From Candidatus Altarchaeales archaeon (GTDB lineage: Archaea; Altiarchaeota; Altiarchaeia; IMC4; QMZM01): a stretch of DNA of 13,940 nucleotides. The notes under the pieces were generated by a model. The model did no database searches, had not been told where the DNA came from, and was given only the letters and a program-made list of their open reading frames with translations. The position numbers and the translations under genes are program-made. The stretch lies in contig QMZG01000016.1 in NCBI GenBank assembly GCA_003663045.1, forward strand, positions 1 through 13,940. The letters are read 5' to 3'. Positions 7,378 through 13,808 of the stretch are shown here, piece after piece (the stretch's first letter is position 1; each line of letters opens with the position of its first letter).

Positions 7378-7872
7378 ATGCCATTCACTCCATTTCACAT
7401 TGGTCCCGCGTTATTCTTTGGATTATTGTTATTTTCCCTATTAGACCTTCCGACCTTTCTATTGGCAAGCGTAATTGTAGATATAAGAGCGATATTTGTT
7501 TATTTTGGTATCATACACGGACCGTTACACGGCCCTTTACATACCTTCCTGGGTGGAACCATCATTGCGGTATTGCTTGCTACCGCCATGTTCTTGATAA
7601 AGGACTACACAAAGAAGATAACGAAGTTGTTTAAACTTCAACAAAATTCGTCCTTTAAAAAGACCCTGATCACATCCCTGCTTGGGGTTTATCTTCACAT
7701 CTTTCTGGATTCTCCCCTTTATTTGGATATTAAACCATTTTATCCATTGGACATTAACCCGTTATATGGAATCGTCTCATCGCCAGCGATATACCTGTTT
7801 TGTGTTTTTTCTTTTATTCTTGCTTCTATCATTTATATCTATAATATCTATAGATTGGTTTTATCCAATTGA
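7378..7872 (+). CDS. DUF457/YdjM-like membrane protein (putative metal-dependent hydrolase family)
   Basis: This 164-residue integral membrane protein has about four hydrophobic segments (about 8-32, 38-50, 58-74 and, near the C terminus, 134-157). The N-terminal MPFTPFHIGPALFFG with His7, the middle LHGPLHTFLGG with His51 and His55, and LHIFLDSPLY with His107 and Asp111 match the histidine/aspartate pattern of membrane-bound hydrolase-like DUF457/YdjM proteins. Such proteins are often annotated as metal-dependent hydrolases without biochemical proof. In relatives I remember, the second motif reads about VDIEPF; here it is VDIRAIF, so one acidic position appears to be Arg. It lies 44 bases after nnr on the same strand, and the next gene starts 22 bases after its stop. 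Function is unknown. Confidence 0.65.
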   Translation: MPFTPFHIGPALFFGLLLFSLLDLPTFLLASVIVDIRAIFVYFGIIHGPLHGPLHTFLGGTIIAVLLATAMFLIKDYTKKITKLFKLQQNSSFKKTLITSLLGVYLHIFLDSPLYLDIKPFYPLDINPLYGIVSSPAIYLFCVFSFILASIIYIYNIYRLVLSN

Positions 7873-7894
7873 ATCCAATAGATAATTGTCCAAG

Positions 7895-8314
7895 ATGATC
7901 CAAGATCTTGTAAATTTTCAAGAACTGGAGAATTATGTTAAAAATTCTGAACTGAAATACAGGGAGGCAATAATTGAATATTATAAAGAACTCGGAGAAA
8001 GGTTAGGTTTTACAGTAAGGGAAAGATCATCTGTCATTAGAAATGGAATAAACTTTGGCAAGATCGATCTGGTCTGGGTAGAACCAAATATTACCTTTAC
8101 GGTAGAATTTGGAAATCTCGAAGAGATCCTGAAGCATCTGTGGAGGATTCTGGAATTCTCACCCAAGATTTCCGTACTTATTTTAAGTTCAAAATCTGCC
8201 TGTAAATCAGAGGATGTAGTGAAGATAATTGAGAGGTCTAAACTTATGGAAGGGAACAGGGATATTTTCTTGGTTCTGGATGTGACAGAAAAGAGGGTAA
8301 TTAGACAACCCTGA
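7895..8314 (+). CDS. Unrecognised small protein with PD-(D/E)XK-like core
   Basis: This is a soluble protein of 139 residues from ATG 7895. A TTG at 7886 would add three residues; neither start has a Shine-Dalgarno site. I do not recognise a named family. The arrangement resembles a restriction-endonuclease-like core: an N-terminal helix (about 16-37), a strand/turn with FGKIDLVWV (Asp58), then ITFTVEFGN (Glu71), a helix LEEILKHLWRILEF, and a strand ISVLILSS. The Lys expected two residues after Glu71 is Gly, so the catalytic site is either altered or uses another residue. The codon pattern and lack of stops support a real gene. It follows the DUF457-like gene by 22 bases on the same strand. 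Its last 14 bases overlap the end of rps3ae on the opposite strand. Nuclease fold is an inference. Confidence 0.6.
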   Translation: MIQDLVNFQELENYVKNSELKYREAIIEYYKELGERLGFTVRERSSVIRNGINFGKIDLVWVEPNITFTVEFGNLEEILKHLWRILEFSPKISVLILSSKSACKSEDVVKIIERSKLMEGNRDIFLVLDVTEKRVIRQP

Positions 8315-8855
8315 CCTCCTCTATCTCCACCCTGCGAATGGGACAGATACTCTTAGCATTATGATAGATTTCAGTTCCCAATTTCCCAAACAGGAGTGCT
8401 TGGAGAAAGTCATTCAGATTGACATCTTTATATCTATCCAAGGTCTTACCAATTCTGGAAAGAATTTCCTTCTTCTGCGATGTCTTAACATTCTGATGAG
8501 TAACTGCCATGATCTTTATTTTTATCTCGGAATCAACGAGTTTCAGATTTCCTATATAATCCACCTTACTCATCCCTTTCCTTACCTTGGAATAAATGTA
8601 TCCCCTATTGGCTTGAAATACCTTAAACTGTGTTAATGCCTTGTCATCCTTTACCTCATTTATCTCAAAAATTACATTGAGATGTTGCTTGCTCTTATCA
8701 TCTGTTAAATCTTTAAGGGAAACCTCGATCCTTCTACCTATAACCTTCTTGGGATCACTACTCAAGGTGGTTCCCAATTCCCTGGAATCAAAATTCTCCG
8801 GGGCAATTATTCTATACATGGATTTATGTTTCCATGAACTTATCTCCTTGGCCAT
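8301..8855 (-). CDS. rps3ae: 30S ribosomal protein eS1 (S3Ae)
   Basis: This small-subunit ribosomal protein is shared by archaea and eukaryotes and sits near the mRNA exit. At 184 residues it is slightly short for the family. Recognisable parts are the N-terminal WKHKSMYRIIAPENF, DPKKVIGRRIEVSLKDLT followed by SKQHLNVIFEI, the middle RKGMSKVDYI, the VTHQNVKTSQKKEI segment, and the C-terminal FGKLGTEIYHNAKSICPIRR then VEIEEVRV. The start is the ATG at 8855. It follows pcc1 after 28 bases containing a 10-bp direct repeat, and it is probably in the same transcript as rps15 and pcc1. Its 3' end overlaps the convergent small PD-(D/E)XK-like gene by 14 bases. Confidence 0.93.
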   Translation of the reverse strand: MAKEISSWKHKSMYRIIAPENFDSRELGTTLSSDPKKVIGRRIEVSLKDLTDDKSKQHLNVIFEINEVKDDKALTQFKVFQANRGYIYSKVRKGMSKVDYIGNLKLVDSEIKIKIMAVTHQNVKTSQKKEILSRIGKTLDRYKDVNLNDFLQALLFGKLGTEIYHNAKSICPIRRVEIEEVRVV

Positions 8856-8865
8856 TTTATCTTTA

Positions 8866-8886
8866 CTATCTATTAGCTATCTATTA
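8866..8886. repeat. 10-bp direct repeat between pcc1 and rps3ae
   Basis: CTATCTATTA occurs perfectly at 8866-8875 and 8877-8886 with one base between, a period of 11. The second copy includes the pcc1 stop codon (8884-8886). The block ends 10 bases before the rps3ae ATG. On the mRNA it reads TAATAGATAG twice. It may be chance in AT-rich DNA or a translational control site. Confidence 0.6.
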
Positions 8887-9126
8887 ATCTAGTATTAATT
8901 TCTCAGCCACCATCTGACAACTTATGATGTCATCCAATGTACTTAGTAGCGTGTTTAAATTATTTGATTCCAATTCTGTAATTATCTTTTTACCCCTTGC
9001 TCTGGATTTTATCTTAAGATTTTCAAGTTTGACATTATCCACATCCAATGCCTTTGCAAGATTTTTGGCATCCCTTGATTCTGTTTTTAGGATTGCAATA
9101 TATCTCACTTTAATGATTTCAATCAC
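8884..9126 (-). CDS. pcc1: KEOPS complex subunit Pcc1
   Basis: This is the small dimerising subunit of the KEOPS complex (with Kae1, Bud32, Cgi121), which makes threonylcarbamoyladenosine at position 37 of ANN-reading tRNAs. The 80 residues are the normal archaeal size. The conserved part is visible: IKSRARGKKIITELES (39-54), then LNTLLSTLDDIISCQMVAEK (57-76), the core and C-terminal helix of the family. The start is GTG at 9126, overlapping the TGA of rps15 in the sequence GTGA, so translation is coupled to uS15. No ATG fits as well. Pcc1 next to ribosomal protein genes uS15 and eS1 is a familiar archaeal arrangement. The other KEOPS genes are not in the window. Confidence 0.88.
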   Translation of the reverse strand: MIEIIKVRYIAILKTESRDAKNLAKALDVDNVKLENLKIKSRARGKKIITELESNNLNTLLSTLDDIISCQMVAEKLILD

Positions 9127-9575
9127 GTCATTAACATCGCTTTCTCCGGCTCATATCTCCAATCCTTTGCTAATCTACCTTTCCTCCTATAATATTTACT
9201 TAATCTATGAATCTTAGACTCGATCAATTGAAGTCCCCTTTTGTTGTGCTTGTCCTTAGCATTCCTTTCTAGATGCTTTCTGAGATTTATAGCCTTTTTG
9301 ATAAGATTTTGTAAATCCTCTGGGATCTCAGGCGCCAGTTTATTCTTCTTTAGGAAATATCCGATCTTCTTTTCGGTAACCTCTTTCACAGATGGAATTC
9401 CATATTGATCCCTGAGAATTATCCCAATCCTACTTGGGGAATTCCCCTCCTTAGCCAGTTTTACTATTAACTCCTCAATCTCACTTTGATCATATGCTAC
9501 AAAGTCCGGCTTTGCCGTTCTCAATGGATGTTTGGAACCGGATTTTCCCTTCTTTCTTGCGTGCATGCGTGCCAT
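9123..9575 (-). CDS. rps15: 30S ribosomal protein uS15 (archaeal type)
   Basis: This primary 16S rRNA-binding small-subunit protein has 150 residues, the usual archaeal length with an N-terminal extension. It begins MARMHARKKGKSGSKHP, a typical archaeal/eukaryotic S15 start. Then come a helix with EIEELIVKLAKEGNSPSRIG, the segment LRDQYGIPSVKEVTEKKI, and the core three helices with DKHNKRGLQLIESKIHRLSK and YYRRKGRLAKDWRY. It is the first gene of the rps15-pcc1-rps3ae set, and its stop overlaps the pcc1 GTG by 4 bases. The ATG at 9575 has no Shine-Dalgarno site and is preceded by AT-rich repeats, so the transcript may be leaderless. Confidence 0.95.
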   Translation of the reverse strand: MARMHARKKGKSGSKHPLRTAKPDFVAYDQSEIEELIVKLAKEGNSPSRIGIILRDQYGIPSVKEVTEKKIGYFLKKNKLAPEIPEDLQNLIKKAINLRKHLERNAKDKHNKRGLQLIESKIHRLSKYYRRKGRLAKDWRYEPEKAMLMT

Positions 9576-9608
9576 TTTTAATAATATTTATAATATTTTT
9601 AATAATAT
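9575..9608. repeat. 13-bp direct repeat just before rps15
   Basis: TTTTTAATAATAT is repeated perfectly at 9575-9587 and 9596-9608, a period of 21 bases. The first copy abuts the rps15 start codon. On the gene strand it reads ATATTATTAAAAA. One copy lies where a TATA box for a leaderless rps15 mRNA would be. It could be duplicated promoter elements or an operator, or chance in AT-rich DNA. Confidence 0.6.
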
Positions 9609-9630
9609 GTATAATCCTATAAAATTCTTC

Positions 9631-9638
9631 TATAAATT
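9631..9638 (+). promoter_or_regulatory. TATA box candidate in the recJ-rps15 gap
   Basis: TATAAATT lies 30 to 23 bases before an ATG at 9661, exactly the spacing seen for the NERD gene promoter. It would start a plus-strand transcript opposite both recJ and rps15. AT-rich surroundings make chance matches likely. Confidence 0.35.
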
Positions 9639-9660
9639 CTTTTTGTAAAATTTCCTTGGT

Positions 9661-9738
9661 ATGGAAAAGACGCGCCATTCCATCCAGAAGGAGATAAAAG
9701 ATTGTCTTAGAGAACAAATATTGGGAGTAAGTATTTAA
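9661..9738 (+). CDS. Candidate 25-residue small protein (leaderless), uncertain
   Basis: ATG at 9661 opens a 25-codon frame ending at TAA 9736-9738. The product begins MEKTRHSIQKEIKDCLREQI and ends LGVSI. It would be mostly one charged amphipathic helix. A TATA-like box (9631-9638) sits at leaderless distance, and the frame is purine-rich at first codon positions, like its neighbours. Against this, the length is short enough to arise by chance, and I know no family. The transcript would converge on recJ and diverge from rps15. It could instead be a small RNA or plain spacer between the two genes. Confidence 0.3.
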   Translation: MEKTRHSIQKEIKDCLREQILGVSI

Positions 9739-9754
9739 AAATCAAAAGTCCAGT

Positions 9755-11155
9755 TTAAACACTTCTACGTAATTGTTCTCCAAATTTTCTATCTATATTT
9801 TTCAGGAATTCATCTCTACATTCTTTTGGAATCCTGGCCCCGGCTGCTATGTCATGACCCCCTCCATCACCGTCTAATTTTCTACTCTCCTCCCTCAATG
9901 CATTTCCCAGATGCAGGCCCTTTCTTATAAGGGACCAGTTTGCTCTGGCAGAAATCTTAAGCATCTTGGGATCATCATTGTCGTCTGCAAATGCTAGGAT
10001 TGGTCTATCTGGAGGAATTATCCTTGCTCCATATGCCATTCCAGCTATAACCCCAATAATATTTTCATCTATCCTCCCCTGCGAATCGAAGTAATAAAAA
10101 TTCTCCATCTCCTCAACCCCCCTTTTCTCCAGGAACTCTATACCTTCCCTCAACATCTTTCTATGTTTCTGTAAAATATTCTTTGCCATCCTCCAATTTT
10201 TCTCTCTATCCCCCAAACAAACCATCACACCAACCTCTGGCTGCCCTTGCCTTCCACACGCATTCAACAGGGTTGCAAATTCCTTAGCATCTCTCAGTTC
10301 AGTACCCTTCTCTTCATTGAGTAGCGTATAGACCTCACCTATCATTCCCTGAATAATGAATTCTTTGGTATTTAAATCAAGGAGATGGATATAGAGTGCC
10401 GTTGTCAGTTTCTTCCTCTCTGAAAATTCTAAATCCACATAGGTTCTCCAGCGTTCATTTTCTCTTAAGGGAATTCCAAGATTCTGAATGAAGGATGCAC
10501 AGGCTGCTTCATTACCAGTTAATCCTGGAAGTATGGGATCGGAGGCGTAGGCTAACATCTGGGTTAATGGTCTTGACTGCCTTCCAAAGAGCCTCAGATC
10601 GTGCCTTACCTTTAACAGTCCCTGTTCTATGGCATCATCCATTATTATCCTGTTTAGAGAATGCAATTTTCCGTCAGAATCCTGCATATCGCCTACGGCC
10701 CCAACTATTGCGAGATGAGCCATCTTCATATTGCCCAGAGATTTTGCCACGAAGTAGGCCATACCAGAAGCACTTATCTCTAAACCACCGTCATAACCAA
10801 AGAAATGTGGGTTAATCTGTTTCTCGTGAGAAGCCTCGGGGGTATGGTGATCAATTATGTAAAAATCTTTTATTTTATTTTCCTTTATCAAGGAGAGCTG
10901 ACCGGAACCCATATCTGTAAATACTACAGTTCTGTCGGTGTCTTTTATATTTTTTATCGTATTGCTGTCCAGTTGTTTTATGGTCATAAACTCGGTATCC
11001 TTTTCCAGACCTGTGAGTAGATCCACCATGATGGCACAGGATGTTATTCCATCCGCATCGTGATGGCTCACCACCAACAGGTTATCCTCCTTGGATAATT
11101 CTTTTGAGATACGGCAGATCTCATTCCAGAATTCGGGATTCATTTCTATTTTCAT
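9755..11155 (-). CDS. Archaeal RecJ-like DHH/DHHA1 phosphoesterase (possible GINS-associated nuclease)
   Basis: This is a manganese-dependent single-strand nuclease family protein. The 466 residues are typical of archaeal RecJ homologues. The DHH domain shows motif I SHHDADG (30-36, Asp33/Asp35), motif II FTDMG (Asp81), motif III IIDHHTP (Asp102-His103-His104) and motif IV GAVGDMQD (Asp156). The C-terminal DHHA1 domain carries GGGHDIAAGARIP at about 431-443. All expected metal ligands are present, so it should be active. Relatives include the Thermococcus GAN, which binds GINS at the replication fork; others act in DNA repair or RNA decay, so the exact role is open. The start at 11155 sits 20-28 bases from an AT box shared with the divergent gene. 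rps15 lies upstream of the stop on the same strand but after 179 bases, so cotranscription is uncertain. Confidence 0.88.
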   Translation of the reverse strand: MKIEMNPEFWNEICRISKELSKEDNLLVVSHHDADGITSCAIMVDLLTGLEKDTEFMTIKQLDSNTIKNIKDTDRTVVFTDMGSGQLSLIKENKIKDFYIIDHHTPEASHEKQINPHFFGYDGGLEISASGMAYFVAKSLGNMKMAHLAIVGAVGDMQDSDGKLHSLNRIIMDDAIEQGLLKVRHDLRLFGRQSRPLTQMLAYASDPILPGLTGNEAACASFIQNLGIPLRENERWRTYVDLEFSERKKLTTALYIHLLDLNTKEFIIQGMIGEVYTLLNEEKGTELRDAKEFATLLNACGRQGQPEVGVMVCLGDREKNWRMAKNILQKHRKMLREGIEFLEKRGVEEMENFYYFDSQGRIDENIIGVIAGMAYGARIIPPDRPILAFADDNDDPKMLKISARANWSLIRKGLHLGNALREESRKLDGDGGGHDIAAGARIPKECRDEFLKNIDRKFGEQLRRSV

Positions 11156-11174
11156 TTCTTTAATTTATCGAACA

Positions 11175-11183
11175 TTAAATATA
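11175..11183. promoter_or_regulatory. Shared divergent TATA element between recJ-like and metallopeptidase-like genes
   Basis: TTAAATATA lies 31 to 23 bases before the ATG at 11206 on the plus strand. On the minus strand it lies 20 to 28 bases before the recJ ATG at 11155. One AT box could therefore serve both genes as leaderless transcripts, within a 50-base gap. Assigned by position only. Confidence 0.4.
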
Positions 11184-11205
11184 GAATTAAGTCTTTATAA
11201 CTAAC

Positions 11206-12231
11206 ATGGACATGAAAAACTCTTACACAATCATCATTTTTATCCTTCTTGCATTAGTCTCATGGTACCTGTTTTCTGAATTTTCACTCAGGAATTACAT
11301 TTTTTTAATACCCATACTGTTTGCAATTCAAATCCTGCTAAATGATCTCTTGGAATCATATCTGAATAGAAAACTAAAGGAAAGATATTTTAGCATAGTA
11401 ATCGCCCCCGGAACCATAGTTCATGAAATTTCTCACGCATTTGCAGCAAAAATAACTGGATGCAAGATAAAGGGGATCTCATTTTTCAGTCCAGATCAAA
11501 GAGGTGGCGTTTTGGGTTTTGTAGAATACATACAACCCAGGGATAGATTTCATGTAATTCGAAATCTTTTAATAGGATTTGCCCCCTTCTTTGGCTGTGG
11601 GATCTTTCTGATTGCCCTCTTTAATTATCTTGCTCAACAAAATCCAGATATTAGCCTAATTAGTCCAGATTTAGTTAAAATTGAAGATATTAGCGGCATC
11701 CTACCCACCATGATATCCATAATGGAGAAATTCTATGAGCAATTGATTTTCTTAGACCTGTCAAACCCCATCATCCTACTAATCCTTTACCTTGAATTTT
11801 CCATATCATTGGGAACGGCTCCGAGTTCAAAGGATTTCGGGGATTTTTTTCATTCCATTGCAAAATACAAACTCCAAACCATCATTATAATTCTCCTAAT
11901 AATCTCCATTATCCTGCTGACGGAATACGCTCCAGATGAATATGGCATTTCATGTATAATGGTTTTGGCATTCAAATGGATGATCTTGATATTGATGATA
12001 TCCCTATCACTTTTATTAATCTCAATACCCCTGACATACACAATAATAAATATCACAGAGATTCGTGGCGTGTACAAGATTATCCCCGTTCTGTCATTTC
12101 TTTTAATCTATTTTTTCACGACAAAAATTCTGAATTCCACCAGAGAGATCTCACTCATATCCTCTGTAATCTTTTTTCTTACATCCCTGTTCATCCTCAG
12201 ATACCCAAGATTTTTTATAAAACCAAAATAG
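11206..12231 (+). CDS. Integral membrane metallopeptidase-like protein (HExxH)
   Basis: This 341-residue protein has about eight hydrophobic segments. The first two (about 8-25 and 31-48) precede IAPGTIVHEISHAFAAKITG, which contains HEISH at 73-77. HExxH next to a membrane segment suggests a zinc peptidase of the M50-like group. Further on, NPIILLILYLEFSISLGTAP (about 187-206) and SSKDFG form a second conserved-looking block that could supply another metal ligand, the Asp of SKDFG. I do not see the standard LDG motif of site-2 proteases, so the exact family is uncertain. It would act within or next to the membrane on an unknown substrate. The start at 11206 is supported by the TATA box; a second ATG lies two codons later. 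Isoleucine-rich, AT-rich coding matches the membrane content rather than foreign origin. Confidence 0.7.
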   Translation: MDMKNSYTIIIFILLALVSWYLFSEFSLRNYIFLIPILFAIQILLNDLLESYLNRKLKERYFSIVIAPGTIVHEISHAFAAKITGCKIKGISFFSPDQRGGVLGFVEYIQPRDRFHVIRNLLIGFAPFFGCGIFLIALFNYLAQQNPDISLISPDLVKIEDISGILPTMISIMEKFYEQLIFLDLSNPIILLILYLEFSISLGTAPSSKDFGDFFHSIAKYKLQTIIIILLIISIILLTEYAPDEYGISCIMVLAFKWMILILMISLSLLLISIPLTYTIINITEIRGVYKIIPVLSFLLIYFFTTKILNSTREISLISSVIFFLTSLFILRYPRFFIKPK

Positions 12232-12253
12232 ACAAATTATAAGAAATTATAGG

Positions 12254-12265
12254 ATATTTAAATAC
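12254..12265 (+). promoter_or_regulatory. TATA box of the SIS-domain gene
   Basis: The sequence ATATTTAAATAC is centred about 31 bases before the ATG at 12291, which predicts a leader of only a few bases. No Shine-Dalgarno site is seen. Confidence 0.45.
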
Positions 12266-12290
12266 ATAAGTAAAAATTAATCGGATAGAA

Positions 12291-12926
12291 ATGAGTAATT
12301 CAAAGAAGAGATTTTCGGATCTGGTCTTAGAATACTCTAAAGCCATATCAAGTTATCTGAAGGGATTTCCATCCATATTGGAGGATCAAAGGGATAAATT
12401 GGAAGAGATCTACAGTCTATTGGAGAAAAGCAGAGCCGTGCATATCTATGGAAAGGGCAGGTCTGCAAATGCAGCTGTAGGCCTTGCTCTGAGACTGAAG
12501 CACTTTGGCTATAATGTATGGTTTATTGGTGATGTAGTTAAGGAGAGGATAAAAAAAGAGGATGTGGTAATACTCTTCTCAGGCTCGGGAGAAACCTCCG
12601 AGGTGATCGATGTGGCAAAAAGGGCCAAGATCGAAAGAGCTAAGGTAGTGGCTATAACCTCATATAAAGACAGTAATCTGGCCAAAAATTCTGACCTTAT
12701 TCTTTATCTCCCCGGGGGCATAGAAAAGAGAAAGGGATGGGATTACCTAGAGGCGCAGCTTGCTTCAGAGTCAGCCAGTGAATCGATTTTCTATGGTGGG
12801 GGAGAATTTGAAACCATGGCCTATCTATTTCAGGAAACATTAATAAGTGCCATAGGAAGATACAAAAAGATCCCAGAAAGCAAGGTTATGGCGGAGCATG
12901 AGAGGGATGAGGTTGTAGAGGAATAA
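12291..12926 (+). CDS. SIS-domain sugar isomerase, probably 6-phospho-3-hexuloisomerase type
   Basis: This 211-residue cytoplasmic protein has one SIS (sugar isomerase) domain. An N-terminal helical lead (1-48) is followed by VHIYGKGRSANAAVGLALRL (50-69), a phosphosugar-binding loop, then FGYNVWFIGD. SGSGETSEVIDVAKRAK (97-113) is the second phosphate-binding motif, and VVAITSYKDSNLAKNSDLIL (119-138) follows. GEFETMAYLFQETLI (171-185) corresponds to the P-L-G-x-x-F-E region of the family. The N-terminal helix and the motif order fit 6-phospho-3-hexuloisomerase (Phi/HxlB), which with hexulose-phosphate synthase makes ribulose 5-phosphate in archaea. No hps gene is next to it. The insert between about 141 and 170 is a little longer than I expect, so another SIS enzyme is possible. 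Its stop lies 8 bases from the convergent NFACT gene. Confidence 0.68.
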   Translation: MSNSKKRFSDLVLEYSKAISSYLKGFPSILEDQRDKLEEIYSLLEKSRAVHIYGKGRSANAAVGLALRLKHFGYNVWFIGDVVKERIKKEDVVILFSGSGETSEVIDVAKRAKIERAKVVAITSYKDSNLAKNSDLILYLPGGIEKRKGWDYLEAQLASESASESIFYGGGEFETMAYLFQETLISAIGRYKKIPESKVMAEHERDEVVEE

Positions 12927-12934
12927 CTATATAT

Positions 12935-13765
12935 TCATCCCAAAATCCTCCCCTTACCCCCCGGAATCCGTTTTTGAATTTCCTCTAATCTAATTTTTTT
13001 TATCTTCTCTGCATATTCATTTTTTGATTTTTTCATAATCAGTTCCTTAATTTCCTTTACCAATTCCCCAGACTTCTTACCCCCAGGCACAATCTTTACA
13101 GAATAATCGGAATTGGCTTCCACAGAACTTACTGGACCACCAATGACCTCTACTTCATCATCAATCCTGAATCCGATTCCAATCTCTAACTTGGTGTTCC
13201 TGAACCACCGCTTTTTACCATGAATCATAAACGCCCCCTTTCCAAGATATTCACCGCTGGGGGCTTTTTTTGAAACCTGCTCTGAACTTACATAGTAGAC
13301 ATCACAACCCCCCAGGCCGAGTTTCCATGCCTTGGAATAACTTGCTGCGGCATCAGCCGCCTCCCTTAAAGTATCCTCGGGAATTTCCTTTCTATCGGGA
13401 TTTTTTATCACAAAGAAAGGGGCGCCGTGAATGTCTGCATGAAAAACCATATCGTGTTTCTCAAGATACTTCTTTATTAGAATCTCATTTGTGGTCGCAT
13501 CCTTTCCACCAACAACTAGAAAATTATCACTGGAATAAAACCAATGAAATTTTTCATACCATTTCTTCGTTTTGATTTTCTTTTTGTAGGGGACATGTTC
13601 AACGACTGAGACCTCACGCTCTCTTTTCAGCTTATCAATCTTTTCCCGTGTGTCCTTTAGGGCTTTTTTTGCACCCTCCGCTTTATGCTTTGCCTTCTTC
13701 GATTCCTTATAGTAGAATTCGGCGTTTTCAGATACCGACTTCCGGATGTCGATTTTGAATTTCAT
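12935..13765 (-). CDS. RqcH-like protein lacking NFACT-N (coiled coil + NFACT-R + NFACT-C)
   Basis: Full archaeal RqcH/Tae2-family proteins have about 650 residues: NFACT-N, helix-hairpin-helix, coiled coil, NFACT-R and NFACT-C. This one has 276. It begins at what looks like the second coiled-coil half, with IDIRKSVSENAEFYYKESKK then AKHKAEG (about 5-31). NFACT-R follows with KWYEKFHWFYSSD (68-80), VVGGKDATTNE (84-94), FHADIHGAPFF (108-118) and GEYLGKGAFMIHGKK (171-185). The rest, LEIGIGFRIDDEVEVIGGPV and beyond, looks like NFACT-C, ending in a lysine-rich tail. Full-length relatives bind stalled 60S/50S-peptidyl-tRNA, and tRNA recruitment depends on NFACT-N, which is missing. The start is the only good ATG; an in-frame stop lies upstream at 13883-13885. 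A divergent gene occupies the upstream DNA, so no N-terminal half is adjacent. It may be a split gene whose partner lies elsewhere, or a reduced paralogue. Confidence 0.82.
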   Translation of the reverse strand: MKFKIDIRKSVSENAEFYYKESKKAKHKAEGAKKALKDTREKIDKLKREREVSVVEHVPYKKKIKTKKWYEKFHWFYSSDNFLVVGGKDATTNEILIKKYLEKHDMVFHADIHGAPFFVIKNPDRKEIPEDTLREAADAAASYSKAWKLGLGGCDVYYVSSEQVSKKAPSGEYLGKGAFMIHGKKRWFRNTKLEIGIGFRIDDEVEVIGGPVSSVEANSDYSVKIVPGGKKSGELVKEIKELIMKKSKNEYAEKIKKIRLEEIQKRIPGGKGRILG

Positions 13766-13783
13766 TTCATCATTAATTTTATC

Positions 13784-13793
13784 ATATATAAAA
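13784..13793 (+). promoter_or_regulatory. TATA box of the TM2-like gene
   Basis: ATATATAAAA lies 25 to 16 bases before the ATG at 13809 and 37 to 28 bases before a second in-frame ATG at 13821. The spacing suits a start at either ATG with little or no leader. On the minus strand the same box is 19-28 bases from the NFACT start. Confidence 0.4.
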
Positions 13794-13808
13794 GTAAGAA
13801 TAATTAAT

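Noticed and set aside
7886..8314. TTG start at 7886 for the small PD-(D/E)XK-like protein
   Set aside because: Nothing favours it over the ATG at 7895, three codons later; there is no Shine-Dalgarno site for either, so the ATG is preferred.
9490..9717. 75-codon minus-strand frame overlapping the start of rps15
   Set aside because: It is out of frame with uS15, whose N terminus is well conserved, and it spans the AT-rich promoter repeats with Ile/Asn-rich product.
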